Positions 26,976-35,996 of a DNA stretch of 64,000 bases are shown here, piece after piece. The first letter of the stretch is position 1; the number at the start of each line of letters is the position of its first letter. The stretch spans positions 5,208,001 to 5,272,000 of the forward strand of contig NZ_CP059733.1 of the NCBI RefSeq assembly GCF_000948985.2, read 5' to 3'. The notes beneath the pieces were generated by a model. That model was not told the origin of the DNA, did not search any database, and saw only the letters and a program-made list of their open reading frames with translations. Made by a program: the position numbers and the translations under genes. Origin of the DNA: Thalassomonas viridans (GTDB lineage: Bacteria > Pseudomonadota > Gammaproteobacteria > Enterobacterales > Alteromonadaceae).

Positions 26976-28220
26976 CTACTTACGGAACACCACATGCACC
27001 GTACTGATGGCACGCTCTAAAAAAGCCCCTTCGCAGTAGCCGAAATAATACAACCACAACCGCTTAAACCTTTCGTCGTAACCAAGCTCGGTTAACTCCA
27101 ACCATGAATCAAGAAAACGCTCGCGCCAGTGCCCTAGGGTTTTCGCATAGTGCAAACCTATATCGTCTATTTTCTCTACCACCATATTGGTATGCACCTG
27201 GCTGCGCCGGGCGATTTCGGTAATAGAAGGTAAGAAGCCACCGGGGAAAATATAACGCTGGATAAAATCGACATTGTTGCGGTAATAGTCAAAGCGCTGG
27301 TCGGCGATAGTGATCGACTGCAGCAACATTTTACCGCCGCTTTTTAACCTTTGTTCGCACTGGCTGAAAAAGCTTTCCAGGTAGTCATAACCCACAGCTT
27401 CTATCATTTCTATCGATACCAGTTTGTCATATTTACCGGTTAAATCCCGGTAGTCTTTTTGCAGTAAGGTAATCTGCCCGCCTAAACCCAGTTTGTCTAT
27501 CTGCTCGCGGGCGTACTGGTATTGTTCTTTGGAGATAGTGGTAGTGGTTACTTTGCAGCCATAATACATAGCCGCATATATTGCCAACCCGCCCCAACCG
27601 GTGCCTATTTCCAGCAGGTGATCTTCTTCTTTGAGTTCCAGGCGTCGGCAGATGGTTTCCAGTTTATGGTACTGGGCCTCGCTTAAACTTGCTTCCGGCT
27701 TAGGGTAAATGGCACAGGAATACATCATTTGCGGATCTAAAAACCGGCTATAAAGTTCATTACCGAGATCGTAATGGGCGGCAATATTCTTTTTGGAACC
27801 GTCCGGGGTATTGCGGTTGCCCCAGTGAAACAAAGCATGCTGAATTCGTTTAAACCAGGATTTACTGCTTTCCAGGCTGTCTGTCATTTGCTGTGCCCGG
27901 GCAAAAATCCGTATCACTGCGGTCAAATCCGGCGAAGACCATTTTCCGTCAATATAGGCTTCCCCTGCGCCAATACTGCCTTTTAGCACCAGATCCCGGT
28001 ACAGGCTTAAATCATGCACCACAAGTTTGGCAGTGACTGCTTGCTGCTCGCCGCAAACGGACATTTGCCCGGCCTGGCCAAATTGCATTTTATTATGGCC
28101 TTCGATTACCTCCAGAGAACCATAATTAATTTGCTTTAACACTTTAAACACTAAGTTTCTGCAGCGTTGCTCGAACCAGCCGGATTTGCGGTTTATGCCA
28201 ATTTCTGCAAGGTTTTCCAC
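26976..28220 (-). CDS. cfa: Cyclopropane-fatty-acyl-phospholipid synthase
   Basis: A 414-residue SAM-dependent enzyme that adds a methylene bridge to unsaturated membrane fatty acids. SAM site LLEIGTGWGGLAIYAAMYYG; the conserved active-site segments CAIYPKPEASLSEAQ, QSITIADQRFDYYRNNVDFI and FPGGFLPS are present. It is the last gene of the RpoE/ChrR block, where Cfa-type enzymes are a regular member of the singlet-oxygen response. It lies 25 bases after the DUF1365 gene. Confidence 0.93.
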   Translation of the reverse strand: MENLAEIGINRKSGWFEQRCRNLVFKVLKQINYGSLEVIEGHNKMQFGQAGQMSVCGEQQAVTAKLVVHDLSLYRDLVLKGSIGAGEAYIDGKWSSPDLTAVIRIFARAQQMTDSLESSKSWFKRIQHALFHWGNRNTPDGSKKNIAAHYDLGNELYSRFLDPQMMYSCAIYPKPEASLSEAQYHKLETICRRLELKEEDHLLEIGTGWGGLAIYAAMYYGCKVTTTTISKEQYQYAREQIDKLGLGGQITLLQKDYRDLTGKYDKLVSIEMIEAVGYDYLESFFSQCEQRLKSGGKMLLQSITIADQRFDYYRNNVDFIQRYIFPGGFLPSITEIARRSQVHTNMVVEKIDDIGLHYAKTLGHWRERFLDSWLELTELGYDERFKRLWLYYFGYCEGAFLERAISTVHVVFRK

Positions 28221-28245
28221 TGTTTGCCCCTAAACCAGAGAATTG

Positions 28246-29028
28246 TTATGTCTCTTTCGGTGTCTGATATGAAATAAAAGGAACCCGTTTAATAAATAAC
28301 TTAAGCGCCTGCCAATAAATGCCGCCAAGGATCTTCAAAGTCATTACCGGCATACTCAGCCATAACCTGCTCAAACTGCCGCGGCTCAGCGGCTGCTTTT
28401 TAAGGACCAGGCTGACATCAAACAACTTGTTATCTCCTGCTTCCCCTGCCTGCTCCGGTTTATTCTCGATAAAAATGGCTAACCCGGAACTGTTGTTCGC
28501 CGGTGGCTTGATTCGCCAGTGATAAGACATAGCCAGATCCATAAAAGGCGACACATGGAAATTCTTTTCCGTCACCAGCTCATCCTGCTCCTGCATCGCC
28601 AGCAAATAGTAATGGCGCTGGTTCCAGGGGGTATTGCTCACTTCCACCAGCATATAGCGGCATTTGTCTGCCCTGTCATAGCAAAAGTAAAAATTTGCCG
28701 GGCTAAAATAAAGGCCGAAGCACCTTACCTGGACCAGCATAATGATCCTGTCTATCCCGGCATTGCCCCCTAACTCCTTAACTTTATTTGTTATACGGGC
28801 TTTTAACTCTCCGGGATCACCCCTTAAATAATCTTTTTGGCAAAACCGCATCGGGTAAAACCGGCCATAGCCAAAGGGCCCTTGCGGCTTAAGCTGGCCG
28901 TCAAGCTCATCGACATCAAGGGCCAGCATATAAAGGTTATAGGTGAACTGGTTTGCGGCCGGTTGAAACCTGCGGTGCCTTACCTGGCCCCGGTAAATAC
29001 AGCTGTTGAGGCTTTCATTTGCCGCCAT
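28246..29028 (-). CDS. DUF1365 family protein
   Basis: A 260-residue protein starting at ATG 29028, one base after the stop of the FAD oxidoreductase gene. It shows the DUF1365 pattern SCIYRGQVRHRRFQPAANQF, GPFGYGRFYPMRFCQKDY, YFSPANFYFCYDRADKCRYM and VSNTPWNQRHYYLL. The family always travels with the FAD oxidoreductase and Cfa-like enzymes and is thought to act in modifying membrane fatty acids under photo-oxidative stress; the reaction is unproven. Confidence 0.9.
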   Translation of the reverse strand: MAANESLNSCIYRGQVRHRRFQPAANQFTYNLYMLALDVDELDGQLKPQGPFGYGRFYPMRFCQKDYLRGDPGELKARITNKVKELGGNAGIDRIIMLVQVRCFGLYFSPANFYFCYDRADKCRYMLVEVSNTPWNQRHYYLLAMQEQDELVTEKNFHVSPFMDLAMSYHWRIKPPANNSSGLAIFIENKPEQAGEAGDNKLFDVSLVLKKQPLSRGSLSRLWLSMPVMTLKILGGIYWQALKLFIKRVPFISYQTPKET

Positions 29029-29029
29029 C

Positions 29030-30298
29030 TCAACATCCCCGCCTGTTAAGGAAACAGGCAAAACGTTTGGCAACATCAAGCGCACTCCTTACACCGTCTT
29101 CGTGAAAACCGTTATACCAATAAGCACCGGCAAAGTGAGTGTGGCGTTTGCCGCAAATAGACGGCCTCAGCTGCTGGGCTTTAAGCGAGGTTAAGTTAAA
29201 CACCGGGTGATGATAAACAAACTCTTTTAAAATTTTAGAGTTATCAATCAACTGCGTTTGATTTAATGTCACACAAAAGGTTTGTTCACTGTTTATGCCC
29301 TGGAGAATGTTCATATTGTAAGTAACGCAGGCAGGTGTGCTGCCCTGTCCCGTCAATTGGTAATTCCAGCTGGCCCAGGCTTTTTTTCTTTTCGGCAACA
29401 GGGAAATATCTGTGTGCAGCACTACTTCATTGGCGCTATAGGGAATAGCGCCGAGCACGGTTTTTTCTTCATCGCTGATATCAGTAAGTAAGGCCGCAGC
29501 CTGATCTGAATGGCAGGCAATCACCACCTCATCAAATTCGCGCACCTTGCCATCGGCAAAAGTTAACTGCACCCGATCCTGCTCCCGGGTGATGCCTGTG
29601 ATGTCGGCATTAAGATATATGCTGTCGGAAAACGGCCGGCATAAAGGCGTTAAATAACTGCGCGCTCCCTCCGGGATAACATACCACTGCGGCCGGTCGT
29701 TGATGTTAAGCAGGCCGTGGTTGTGAAAAAAACGTATAAAGAACAGCAGCGGAAAATCTTCCATCTTGTCCAGCGAACTCGACCAGATTGCCGCCCCCAT
29801 AGGCAGAATATAATGCTCGGCAAAAAAACGGTTGAAACCGTGGACTTCCAAAAACAGGCCCAGAGTATCCTTGTCACTGAAGTTTTGCTCCTGCCAGGCG
29901 GCTTTACAAAGTTTGTTAAAGCGCAAAATCTCCCGGAGCAGCCCCCAGAAAGCCGGCCTGATAATATTGCGCCTTTGTGCAAATAAGGTATCGAGATTGT
30001 GGCCGTTATATTCCAGCCCGGACTCGGGATTTTTTACAGAAAAACTCATCTCGGTTTCCTGCTTGCCGATACCTATTTCATCCAGCAATGCCAGAAAGTT
30101 CGGGTAGGTTTTGTTGTTAAAGACAATAAAACCTGTGTCTATGGCGTAATCCCCGTGCTCCAGGGAAATATCCACGGTTGCCGTATGCCCGCCGATCACG
30201 GCGGCTTTTTCAAAAACGCTGACCTTATGCTTTTTTGACAGCAGATAGGCAGAGGTCAGGCCGGAAATACCGCTGCCAATGACGGCAATTTCTTTCAT
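29030..30298 (-). CDS. FAD/NAD(P)-binding amine-oxidase-like protein
   Basis: A 422-residue flavoprotein of the COG2907 type. The dinucleotide-binding motif IAVIGSGISGLTSAYLL is at residues 4-20, followed by VFEKAAVIGGHTATVDI; the C-terminal FAD contact is near HFAGAYWYNGFHEDGVRSAL. Start and the SDR stop overlap as ATGA (4 bases). With DUF1365, SDR and Cfa it forms the standard lipid-modifying part of the ChrR regulon; the substrate is likely a membrane fatty acid, which is inference. Confidence 0.92.
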   Translation of the reverse strand: MKEIAVIGSGISGLTSAYLLSKKHKVSVFEKAAVIGGHTATVDISLEHGDYAIDTGFIVFNNKTYPNFLALLDEIGIGKQETEMSFSVKNPESGLEYNGHNLDTLFAQRRNIIRPAFWGLLREILRFNKLCKAAWQEQNFSDKDTLGLFLEVHGFNRFFAEHYILPMGAAIWSSSLDKMEDFPLLFFIRFFHNHGLLNINDRPQWYVIPEGARSYLTPLCRPFSDSIYLNADITGITREQDRVQLTFADGKVREFDEVVIACHSDQAAALLTDISDEEKTVLGAIPYSANEVVLHTDISLLPKRKKAWASWNYQLTGQGSTPACVTYNMNILQGINSEQTFCVTLNQTQLIDNSKILKEFVYHHPVFNLTSLKAQQLRPSICGKRHTHFAGAYWYNGFHEDGVRSALDVAKRFACFLNRRGC

Positions 30299-31020
30299 GC
30301 TTCTGTATTCCTTGTGATGACTTTTTGCCAGACAACATCCGGCAACAACGCCAGAAACTTCAATATCAGAGTTAACCGCCAGGGAAAGTGCAAATACTGC
30401 TTACGCCTGCTGACACCGTCAAATATCTCCCGTGCCGCCTGTTCGCTGCTAAGCATAAAAGGCATGGCAAAGGTATTTCTGTCGGTAAGCGGCGTTTTGA
30501 TAAACCCGGGATGCACCAGGGTAACGGCGATATTCTCCCGGGTGAGATCAATACGCAGGCTATTGGCCAGATAATCCAGCCCGGCTTTTGAAGCGCCGTA
30601 AGCCTCGGCCCTGGGAAAGGGTAATATGGTTGCACTTGAGCTGATAAACACCAGCTGACCGCCGCTGGTTAACTTAGGCAGCAAGTAATGTAATAAATAG
30701 CCCGGTGCGATCAGGTTAGTGGTTACAATGCGGGAAAAAAGCTCAGGATCAAAAGCCCTGGCATCATCGATATAGGCGCAATCACCGGCATTTAAGATCA
30801 AAATATCCAGCTGTTCTATTGTTTTAACGGCTTCTTCTGTCTCGTCCTTGTTGGTCATATCAAAGGCCAATACCTGAATATGTTCATAATGGTCAAGGTA
30901 AGCGGCAAGCTTTTCGCGGTTGCGGCCACAGGCGATAACATAAAAGCCCTGCTGGTGATATCTGGCCAGCAAAGCTTCCCCTATCCCTGAAGTCGCTCCG
31001 GTGATAAGTACGGTTTTCAT
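30295..31020 (-). CDS. Short-chain dehydrogenase/reductase
   Basis: A 241-residue classical SDR. TGATSGIG lies near residues 7-14, Asn in LILNAGDC, Ser in VFISSSATI, and the intact Tyr-x3-Lys pair in AYGASKAGLDYLANSL. The start at ATG 31020 is one base after the NTF2-like gene stop; the frame open to 31083 overlaps that gene and is unlikely. It is part of the RpoE/ChrR block. Confidence 0.9.
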   Translation of the reverse strand: MKTVLITGATSGIGEALLARYHQQGFYVIACGRNREKLAAYLDHYEHIQVLAFDMTNKDETEEAVKTIEQLDILILNAGDCAYIDDARAFDPELFSRIVTTNLIAPGYLLHYLLPKLTSGGQLVFISSSATILPFPRAEAYGASKAGLDYLANSLRIDLTRENIAVTLVHPGFIKTPLTDRNTFAMPFMLSSEQAAREIFDGVSRRKQYLHFPWRLTLILKFLALLPDVVWQKVITRNTEA

Positions 31021-31021
31021 T

Positions 31022-31501
31022 TCATCGCCCTGCCCGCGCCTTAAGCCACAAAATAATCCGCCCCAGCACGGGAATATGTTCATACACCATTTGCCCGAGA
31101 TCGAGATAATCCCTGTGACAAATCACCTTATCTTCCTTACCCATCAGCAGGGAGTGGCCCTCAACGGTAATTTTCCGGCCCTTGTTCAAACGCTTATGGG
31201 CGTATTCCATTTGCCAGTACACAGCGGCCTGCTCACCGTTTTTCAACACCTGGGTGATACGGAAATGACAATAAAAAATATTTTGATAAAGTGCTTCGAA
31301 ATACGCAGAGAGCGCATCTATCCCGGTAATGGTATGCATGGGATCCCGGAAAATAATATCCTGATGATAAAGCTCAGCCAGTAATTCCAGGTTATCAGCA
31401 TCCAAAGACTGATAAGTGGTGATAAATTTATCCAGCCATAGTGGCATCAACTTATCCTCTTCAGTGTCTTGCACCGACACGGTTTGATAGCAGCCTTGCA
31501 T
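31022..31501 (-). CDS. NTF2/SnoaL-like protein of the ChrR regulon
   Basis: A 159-residue protein with the cone-shaped NTF2-like fold: ELLAELYHQDIIFRDPMHTI, ALSAYFEALYQNIFYCHFRI, AAVYWQMEYAHKRLNKGRKI, CHRDYLDLGQMVYEHIPVLG. Two starts are credible: ATG 31501 (AAGGAAATCGATA upstream) and ATG 31447 (GAGGATAAGTTG upstream), the latter giving the usual family N-terminus. It is a constant companion of the SDR and FAD oxidoreductase in this system; function is unknown. Confidence 0.87.
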   Translation of the reverse strand: MQGCYQTVSVQDTEEDKLMPLWLDKFITTYQSLDADNLELLAELYHQDIIFRDPMHTITGIDALSAYFEALYQNIFYCHFRITQVLKNGEQAAVYWQMEYAHKRLNKGRKITVEGHSLLMGKEDKVICHRDYLDLGQMVYEHIPVLGRIILWLKARAGR

Positions 31502-31559
31502 TATCGATTTCCTTGTTTTTAGTCATCAACAAACAACCTGTTGACAATAAATGCTTTTA

Positions 31560-32996
31560 CTATGCGCCTTGATAAAAATTAAGTGCCCTTTCCCGGGCAA
31601 ATTTGTGATCAACAATCGCCGGCCAGTAAATATCCAGCTTGTTTTTCCGTAGATAATCATGAGGAAAATGCACCTCATTATCGGGCACAGAGTTAAGCTC
31701 AGGTAGATACTTACGGATAAAAGTCCCTTTTGGATCAAACTTTTTACTTTGCAATACCGGATTAAAAATACGGAAATAGGGTTGGGCGTCGCACCCGGTA
31801 CTGGCCGCCCATTGCCAGCCGCCGTTGTTTGCCGCCAGGTCACCGTCAATCAGGGACTCCATAAAATAATTTTCCCCCCAGCGCCAGTCGATCAGCAGGT
31901 GCTTGGTCAGGAAACTGGCCACTATCATACGTAAACGGTTATGCATCCAGCCGGTTTTGTTGAGCTGTCTCATGGCGGCGTCAACAATGGGATAGCCGGT
32001 TCGGCCCTGGCACCAGAGTTTGAACAAGGCTTTATCTTGACTCCAAACCAGGGAGTCATATTTACTACGGAAATTTTTCCCTTTTGCCAGAGACGGAAAG
32101 TGATGCATTAAATGGCGGTAAAACTCGCGCCAGATAAGTTCGTTTAGCCAGGCAAAATTAGGACTGTCATGAGCGTTGAGTACATCGGGATTCTGGTTGA
32201 TTAACTGGCACAACAGATACCTGGGACTCAGCGCCCCTATAGCCAGGTAAGGCGATAGGCCTGAAGTCCCTTTAATGGCGGGGATATCCCTTAGCTCGTG
32301 ATAGGACTCAAGCTTTTCTTCGAGAAACTCGGGAATAACACGACGTTCAACCTCGTCCACCAAAGGCCAGGCATCGGATAAACCGGTATGATATTTTATC
32401 CGGCGATATTCGTTGCCGTCCTCATACCCGGCCTCAAGCGAAAAGCGGCTAAAGGGAGACAGTTTATCCTTTGCTATGTAGTCAAAGCCATTCTGCCTGA
32501 CATACTTTAACCAGGCTTTTTTAAAGGGAGTAAACACCTTAAACATCTGCCGGTCCTGATTGACCAGCTTACCTTTGGGAACAATCACATCACACTCAAA
32601 AGCAAGCAGTTCAATACCCAGCGCCGTCAGTTGCCGGTCGCGTGCCCTTTCATTGACTTCCAGTTCGTCATTAACAACAACTTGCCGGATATTATGCTCG
32701 CGGCAATAATCGCCAAGATAGTCAACTTGCTGCTGAAAATTATCGCACTCAACCACTTCAAGCCTGACTCCCAGCTTGCCCAGCTCCCGCTCAAGCCAAT
32801 CGACATGCCTGAGGATCAGGTCAATTTTGATGTCGGAAACCCTGTGCTGCAACCACTGGCCGTGACTGATAAAAAACAGCGCCCGCATCTGCGGCATTTC
32901 CCCCTGCTGCTGATAAGCCTGCCAGTGCTGCTGCAAAAAATAAAACAGCGCAGGATTATCATGCACCCTCAGGTCATTTCGAAACCATAACAACAC
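31560..32996 (-). CDS. Cryptochrome/deoxyribodipyrimidine photolyase
   Basis: A 478-residue flavoprotein that uses blue light to reverse UV-induced pyrimidine dimers. The alpha/beta antenna domain starts LLWFRNDLRVHDNPALFYFL. The FAD domain contains LNELIWREFYRHLMHHFP, CQGRTGYPIVDAAMRQL, GWMHNRLRMIVASFLTKHLL and LAANNGGWQWAASTGCDAQP. Start is GTG 32996 with GGGAG upstream. It is an established member of ChrR regulons. Class I CPD photolyase is the likely activity, though a cryptochrome-like role cannot be excluded. Confidence 0.93.
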   Translation of the reverse strand: MLLWFRNDLRVHDNPALFYFLQQHWQAYQQQGEMPQMRALFFISHGQWLQHRVSDIKIDLILRHVDWLERELGKLGVRLEVVECDNFQQQVDYLGDYCREHNIRQVVVNDELEVNERARDRQLTALGIELLAFECDVIVPKGKLVNQDRQMFKVFTPFKKAWLKYVRQNGFDYIAKDKLSPFSRFSLEAGYEDGNEYRRIKYHTGLSDAWPLVDEVERRVIPEFLEEKLESYHELRDIPAIKGTSGLSPYLAIGALSPRYLLCQLINQNPDVLNAHDSPNFAWLNELIWREFYRHLMHHFPSLAKGKNFRSKYDSLVWSQDKALFKLWCQGRTGYPIVDAAMRQLNKTGWMHNRLRMIVASFLTKHLLIDWRWGENYFMESLIDGDLAANNGGWQWAASTGCDAQPYFRIFNPVLQSKKFDPKGTFIRKYLPELNSVPDNEVHFPHDYLRKNKLDIYWPAIVDHKFARERALNFYQGA

Positions 32997-33046
32997 GTCT
33001 ACTGCTCCCTGTGCTTCCTGTGCTTCCTGTATAAAGGCTAAAAGGG

Positions 33047-33991
33047 CTAAAAGCCATATCTTAACTTCAATTGCGCAGGATGCGGAGTTAAATAAGTCTG
33101 CTGCGCCAGATAAGCCTGGGGGTAGCTGAGCAGATAATGTTTAATCAACGTCAACGGCGCCATCAGCGGTAACAGCCCCTTGCGGTAGTCATCAATTTGT
33201 TCCGTCAGCTCCTGCCTTTGAGCCTTGGTTAGCTGCCTGGAAAAATAACCTTGCAGGTGCTGTAGGGTATTGACGTGTTTTTTACGGGTAGCGGTTTTCT
33301 TCAATGCCGCCATTAAACCGCTGATATAGCGCCCGGCCATCTCATCAAGCGTTAATGTGTCATCCGCCAGCAAGCGTCCCAGTGATTTTAACGCCAGCAG
33401 ATCATGGCTCATCAGCATATACTTGTGGCGGCTGTGAAATGACATCAGCTTATGCCTGCTAAGCCCTGACGCCGTTAGCATCCGCCAGCTATGATAAACA
33501 AACACCCGGGCAATGAAGTTTTCCCTGAGCACGGCATCGTTCAGCCGGCCATTTTCTTCACACGGCAGCAAAGGGTTAGCCTTGATAATTTCATTGGCAA
33601 AAACACCTGTGCCATTAGCAGGCAAAGCTTGCCCGTCAGCATCATAAATCTTCACCCTTTCCATACCGCAGCTGGGACTTTTGGCACAAAAAACATAACC
33701 GCTGAAACCTGAGGCCAATTGTGCAACTTTTTTACCGTAAGCCGCCAGTGCCTCGGTCACATCCCCGGTTCCATCCGGCCTGGACACCCGGATAACGTCC
33801 CCCTGCCTGATTTGCCTGATGGTCTTTCGCGGCACCGGCAAGCCAACGGCAACTTCAGGACAAAAAGCCTGATAACGTACATGTTGCTCCAGCTCACTGA
33901 CACAGAACTGACTGGTTTTACTGCCGCCGTCAAACCTGACGTTTTCACCCAGCAGACAGGCGCTGATACCGATAACAATATCTTGGGACAT
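33047..33991 (-). CDS. DUF523 and DUF1722 domain protein
   Basis: A 314-residue protein. The N-terminal DUF523 domain (residues 1-150) begins IVIGISACLLGENVRFDGGS and has conserved cysteines in FCPEVAVGLPVPR and VFCAKSPSCGMER. The C-terminal DUF1722 domain (about 190-305) contains SFHSRHKYMLMSHDLLALKS and LQHLQGYFSRQLTKAQRQEL. E. coli YbgA is the DUF1722 part next to a photolyase. It lies between chrR and the photolyase gene; the molecular role is unknown. Confidence 0.9.
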   Translation of the reverse strand: MSQDIVIGISACLLGENVRFDGGSKTSQFCVSELEQHVRYQAFCPEVAVGLPVPRKTIRQIRQGDVIRVSRPDGTGDVTEALAAYGKKVAQLASGFSGYVFCAKSPSCGMERVKIYDADGQALPANGTGVFANEIIKANPLLPCEENGRLNDAVLRENFIARVFVYHSWRMLTASGLSRHKLMSFHSRHKYMLMSHDLLALKSLGRLLADDTLTLDEMAGRYISGLMAALKKTATRKKHVNTLQHLQGYFSRQLTKAQRQELTEQIDDYRKGLLPLMAPLTLIKHYLLSYPQAYLAQQTYLTPHPAQLKLRYGF

Positions 33992-34000
33992 ATTCGGCTC

Positions 34001-34672
34001 CTAATAGATTAAAGTGCCAATTGGATTTAATAATCTGTTGATTCCATGGGTGAAACGCAGAGGTTTGCTGACCACGGTGTAACATAAGCAGCCCTGTTCA
34101 GACACGGGATTATGGGTATGGTGCTCATCGAGCATAATAAAATCACCGGGAACATAACTGCCCTGCGCATCGGAAAACTCTCCCGCCAGCAACAGGGTTA
34201 ATTCATAACCTTTATGGGTATGCTCAGGCACCCCACCTCCCGGCTGGATATGCAGCAAACTGGTATGTACCGGCCCTTCCCCCAGCTGAAAACGGGCGCG
34301 GGAAAGTTTGCCCAGCTGGCGGAACTTGTCCAGCTGCAGGTTTGATATCGCCTGCGGCAAGGTATAATCCTGCCCGCCGACAGTCACTTTTTTCGGCAGG
34401 CGCACCGGAACCGGCGCTATTTGCTCATCGGCGACAATCGCCTCTATCATGCCGTCATAATCGATCTCAGCTAGATCATAGATATCATTATCTTCAAAAA
34501 GCGCTTCCGGCCCGAAACTCTCTGCTGCCTGCACCTTAGTGAAAGCGTCAGTTTTTTCCCGGCAAAGGGGACACATATCAACATGAATGGCGATGGCTGC
34601 CGACAAAGATGCCGCCAGCTCGCCGCTGACAAACGCCTTAAGTAAGGTCTCTTTAGGATGATGCCTGATCAT
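34001..34672 (-). CDS. chrR: Anti-sigma factor ChrR
   Basis: A 223-residue zinc-binding anti-sigma factor that holds RpoE until singlet oxygen is present. The N-terminal ZAS domain shows His4/5, then His30, Cys34 and Cys37 (AIHVDMCPLC), equivalent to the zinc ligands of Rhodobacter ChrR. The C-terminal cupin domain (about 120-210) has GVPEHTHKGYELTLLLAGEF and DFIMLDEHHTHNP and is needed for singlet-oxygen sensing. It overlaps the 3' end of the sigma factor gene by 20 bases, so the two are translationally coupled. Confidence 0.95.
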   Translation of the reverse strand: MIRHHPKETLLKAFVSGELAASLSAAIAIHVDMCPLCREKTDAFTKVQAAESFGPEALFEDNDIYDLAEIDYDGMIEAIVADEQIAPVPVRLPKKVTVGGQDYTLPQAISNLQLDKFRQLGKLSRARFQLGEGPVHTSLLHIQPGGGVPEHTHKGYELTLLLAGEFSDAQGSYVPGDFIMLDEHHTHNPVSEQGCLCYTVVSKPLRFTHGINRLLNPIGTLIY

Positions 34673-35291
34673 TGTCCTCTCCTAATTGCAGCTTTAATTT
34701 CGACAGCGCCAAACGCAACCTGGATTTAATAGTGCCTAACGGCAAATCCAGCTGCCGGGCCAGCTGCTCTTGCGACATTTCCAGAAAATAAAAACCTTTA
34801 ACCACCATTTGCTGATTTTTCGGTAATTTTTCCAGGCAGGTTAAGATATTTTTTTTCGCCAGGTGGTCGCCGAAGACTTCAGCTTCGGCGATATCGCGCT
34901 CAGCCAGGGGCCAGATATCGTCACTCAGATTATCTTCTTTGTTGGCCTGTACTTTCCTGAGCATATCAAAGCTGACATTACGCATTATGGTGTACACCCA
35001 GGTAGTCACGGCGCCTTTTTCAACATCGAACAAATGGGCCTTGCGCCAGACAATGGCCATGGTTTCCTGAAGCACCTCATTAACCTGCTCGCTGTTGTTA
35101 AAGCGGGTGGCGGCAACGCGCTTTATCTTAGGCGCAAAAAACTTAAACAAGCTGGTAAAGGCTTGTTTGTCCCTCTTTAAGGCTATGGCAATAACTAACC
35201 GGGTTAGCGCTTTATTGTCGATGTCGGCAGGCATAGCTATAGGTTTACTACCTTGGCTATTTTTTTGCAATCCGCCGCTGTTAACTTGCAT
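34653..35291 (-). CDS. rpoE: ECF sigma factor RpoE, ECF11 type
   Basis: A 212-residue sigma factor partnered by ChrR. Region 2: NSEQVNEVLQETMAIVWRKA and TTWVYTIMRNVSFDMLRKVQ. Region 4: LEKLPKNQQMVVKGFYFLEM and QLARQLDLPLGTIKSRLRLA. It is not orthologous to the E. coli envelope-stress RpoE in function: the ChrR partner and neighbours place it in the singlet-oxygen group. The promoter at 35324-35351 has the same form as two others upstream in the block, indicating autoregulation. Confidence 0.95.
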   Translation of the reverse strand: MQVNSGGLQKNSQGSKPIAMPADIDNKALTRLVIAIALKRDKQAFTSLFKFFAPKIKRVAATRFNNSEQVNEVLQETMAIVWRKAHLFDVEKGAVTTWVYTIMRNVSFDMLRKVQANKEDNLSDDIWPLAERDIAEAEVFGDHLAKKNILTCLEKLPKNQQMVVKGFYFLEMSQEQLARQLDLPLGTIKSRLRLALSKLKLQLGEDNDQASS

Positions 35292-35323
35292 AAATGAGTA
35301 CCCGCTAAAATCCTTATCAGTAC

Positions 35324-35351
35324 AATACGTCCCGCTTATAAAGTTAGATCA
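35324..35351 (-). promoter_or_regulatory. ECF11-type promoter of rpoE-chrR
   Basis: On the minus strand TGATCT, 16 bases, CGTATT. The -35 lies inside the last codons of the LON-domain gene. Transcription would start about 25 bases before the rpoE ATG. It has the same spacing and -10 as the promoters at 35945 and 37605. Confidence 0.75.
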
Positions 35352-35914
35352 CTAAAATTAAGATTATTTTCAGATAAAACGGTAGAAAGCAACAACTGGG
35401 CAGATTCATAGGACGATGCCGCGAAAAAATTTGCTTTATATTCGTGCTCAACCGGCAGCAACTCCAGCCAGCGCGCCACCACCCAATTTGGCCGGTCGAT
35501 AAAGCTGCCGCCGTAAAGGGCGCTCAAGCCTTCACTCTGTTCAAAAAAGGCCTTAAGCAACTGGCTAAACAGCCGGGTCAGTTTATTGTGTTCATGCTCG
35601 GGCCAGTGCTGAACAAGGGTGATATTTGCCCACATCAGGTTGTCCTGATCCCGGTAGGCGTCGCTGATAGTAATCAAACCTTTGCATTGCACGTCGATCA
35701 GCAAAATGCCGTTATCACTAACATCAAAATTGGTGATTTCTACCCAACTGGCAACCGGGCTGTGCTCACCGCGCCAGGGATCGAGCAAAATAGCAAAGCC
35801 GTTTTCTTTGGCGGCAATTTTCACCATATTGAGATAACGCGGTTCAAAAATTTTTAACCGGGTCATCCCCTGAGGCAGAATAAACACAGGTAACGGAAAA
35901 ATAGGCAGCTTCAT
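35336..35914 (-). CDS. LON N-terminal (substrate-binding) domain protein
   Basis: A 192-residue stand-alone LON N-domain: LPIFPLPVFILPQGMTRLKI, FEPRYLNMVKIAAKENGFAI, and a helical C-terminal half. There is no ATPase or protease domain, so it may act as a substrate adaptor. ATG 35914 follows AGGGGAGAAGC. It has its own ECF11-type promoter and ends just before rpoE. Such proteins are often found with RpoE-ChrR. Confidence 0.88.
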   Translation of the reverse strand: MKLPIFPLPVFILPQGMTRLKIFEPRYLNMVKIAAKENGFAILLDPWRGEHSPVASWVEITNFDVSDNGILLIDVQCKGLITISDAYRDQDNLMWANITLVQHWPEHEHNKLTRLFSQLLKAFFEQSEGLSALYGGSFIDRPNWVVARWLELLPVEHEYKANFFAASSYESAQLLLSTVLSENNLNFSDLTL

Positions 35915-35944
35915 GCTTCTCCCCTTGCAAACATATAAGTCGTC

Positions 35945-35972
35945 AATACGTAGCCAGGGCCTTGATTGATCA
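35945..35972 (-). promoter_or_regulatory. ECF11-type promoter of the LON-domain gene
   Basis: On the minus strand TGATCA, 16 bases, CGTATT, with the -10 ending 31 bases before the start codon. Confidence 0.75.
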
Positions 35973-35996
35973 GTGAATTTATAAAATCTTTTGTAA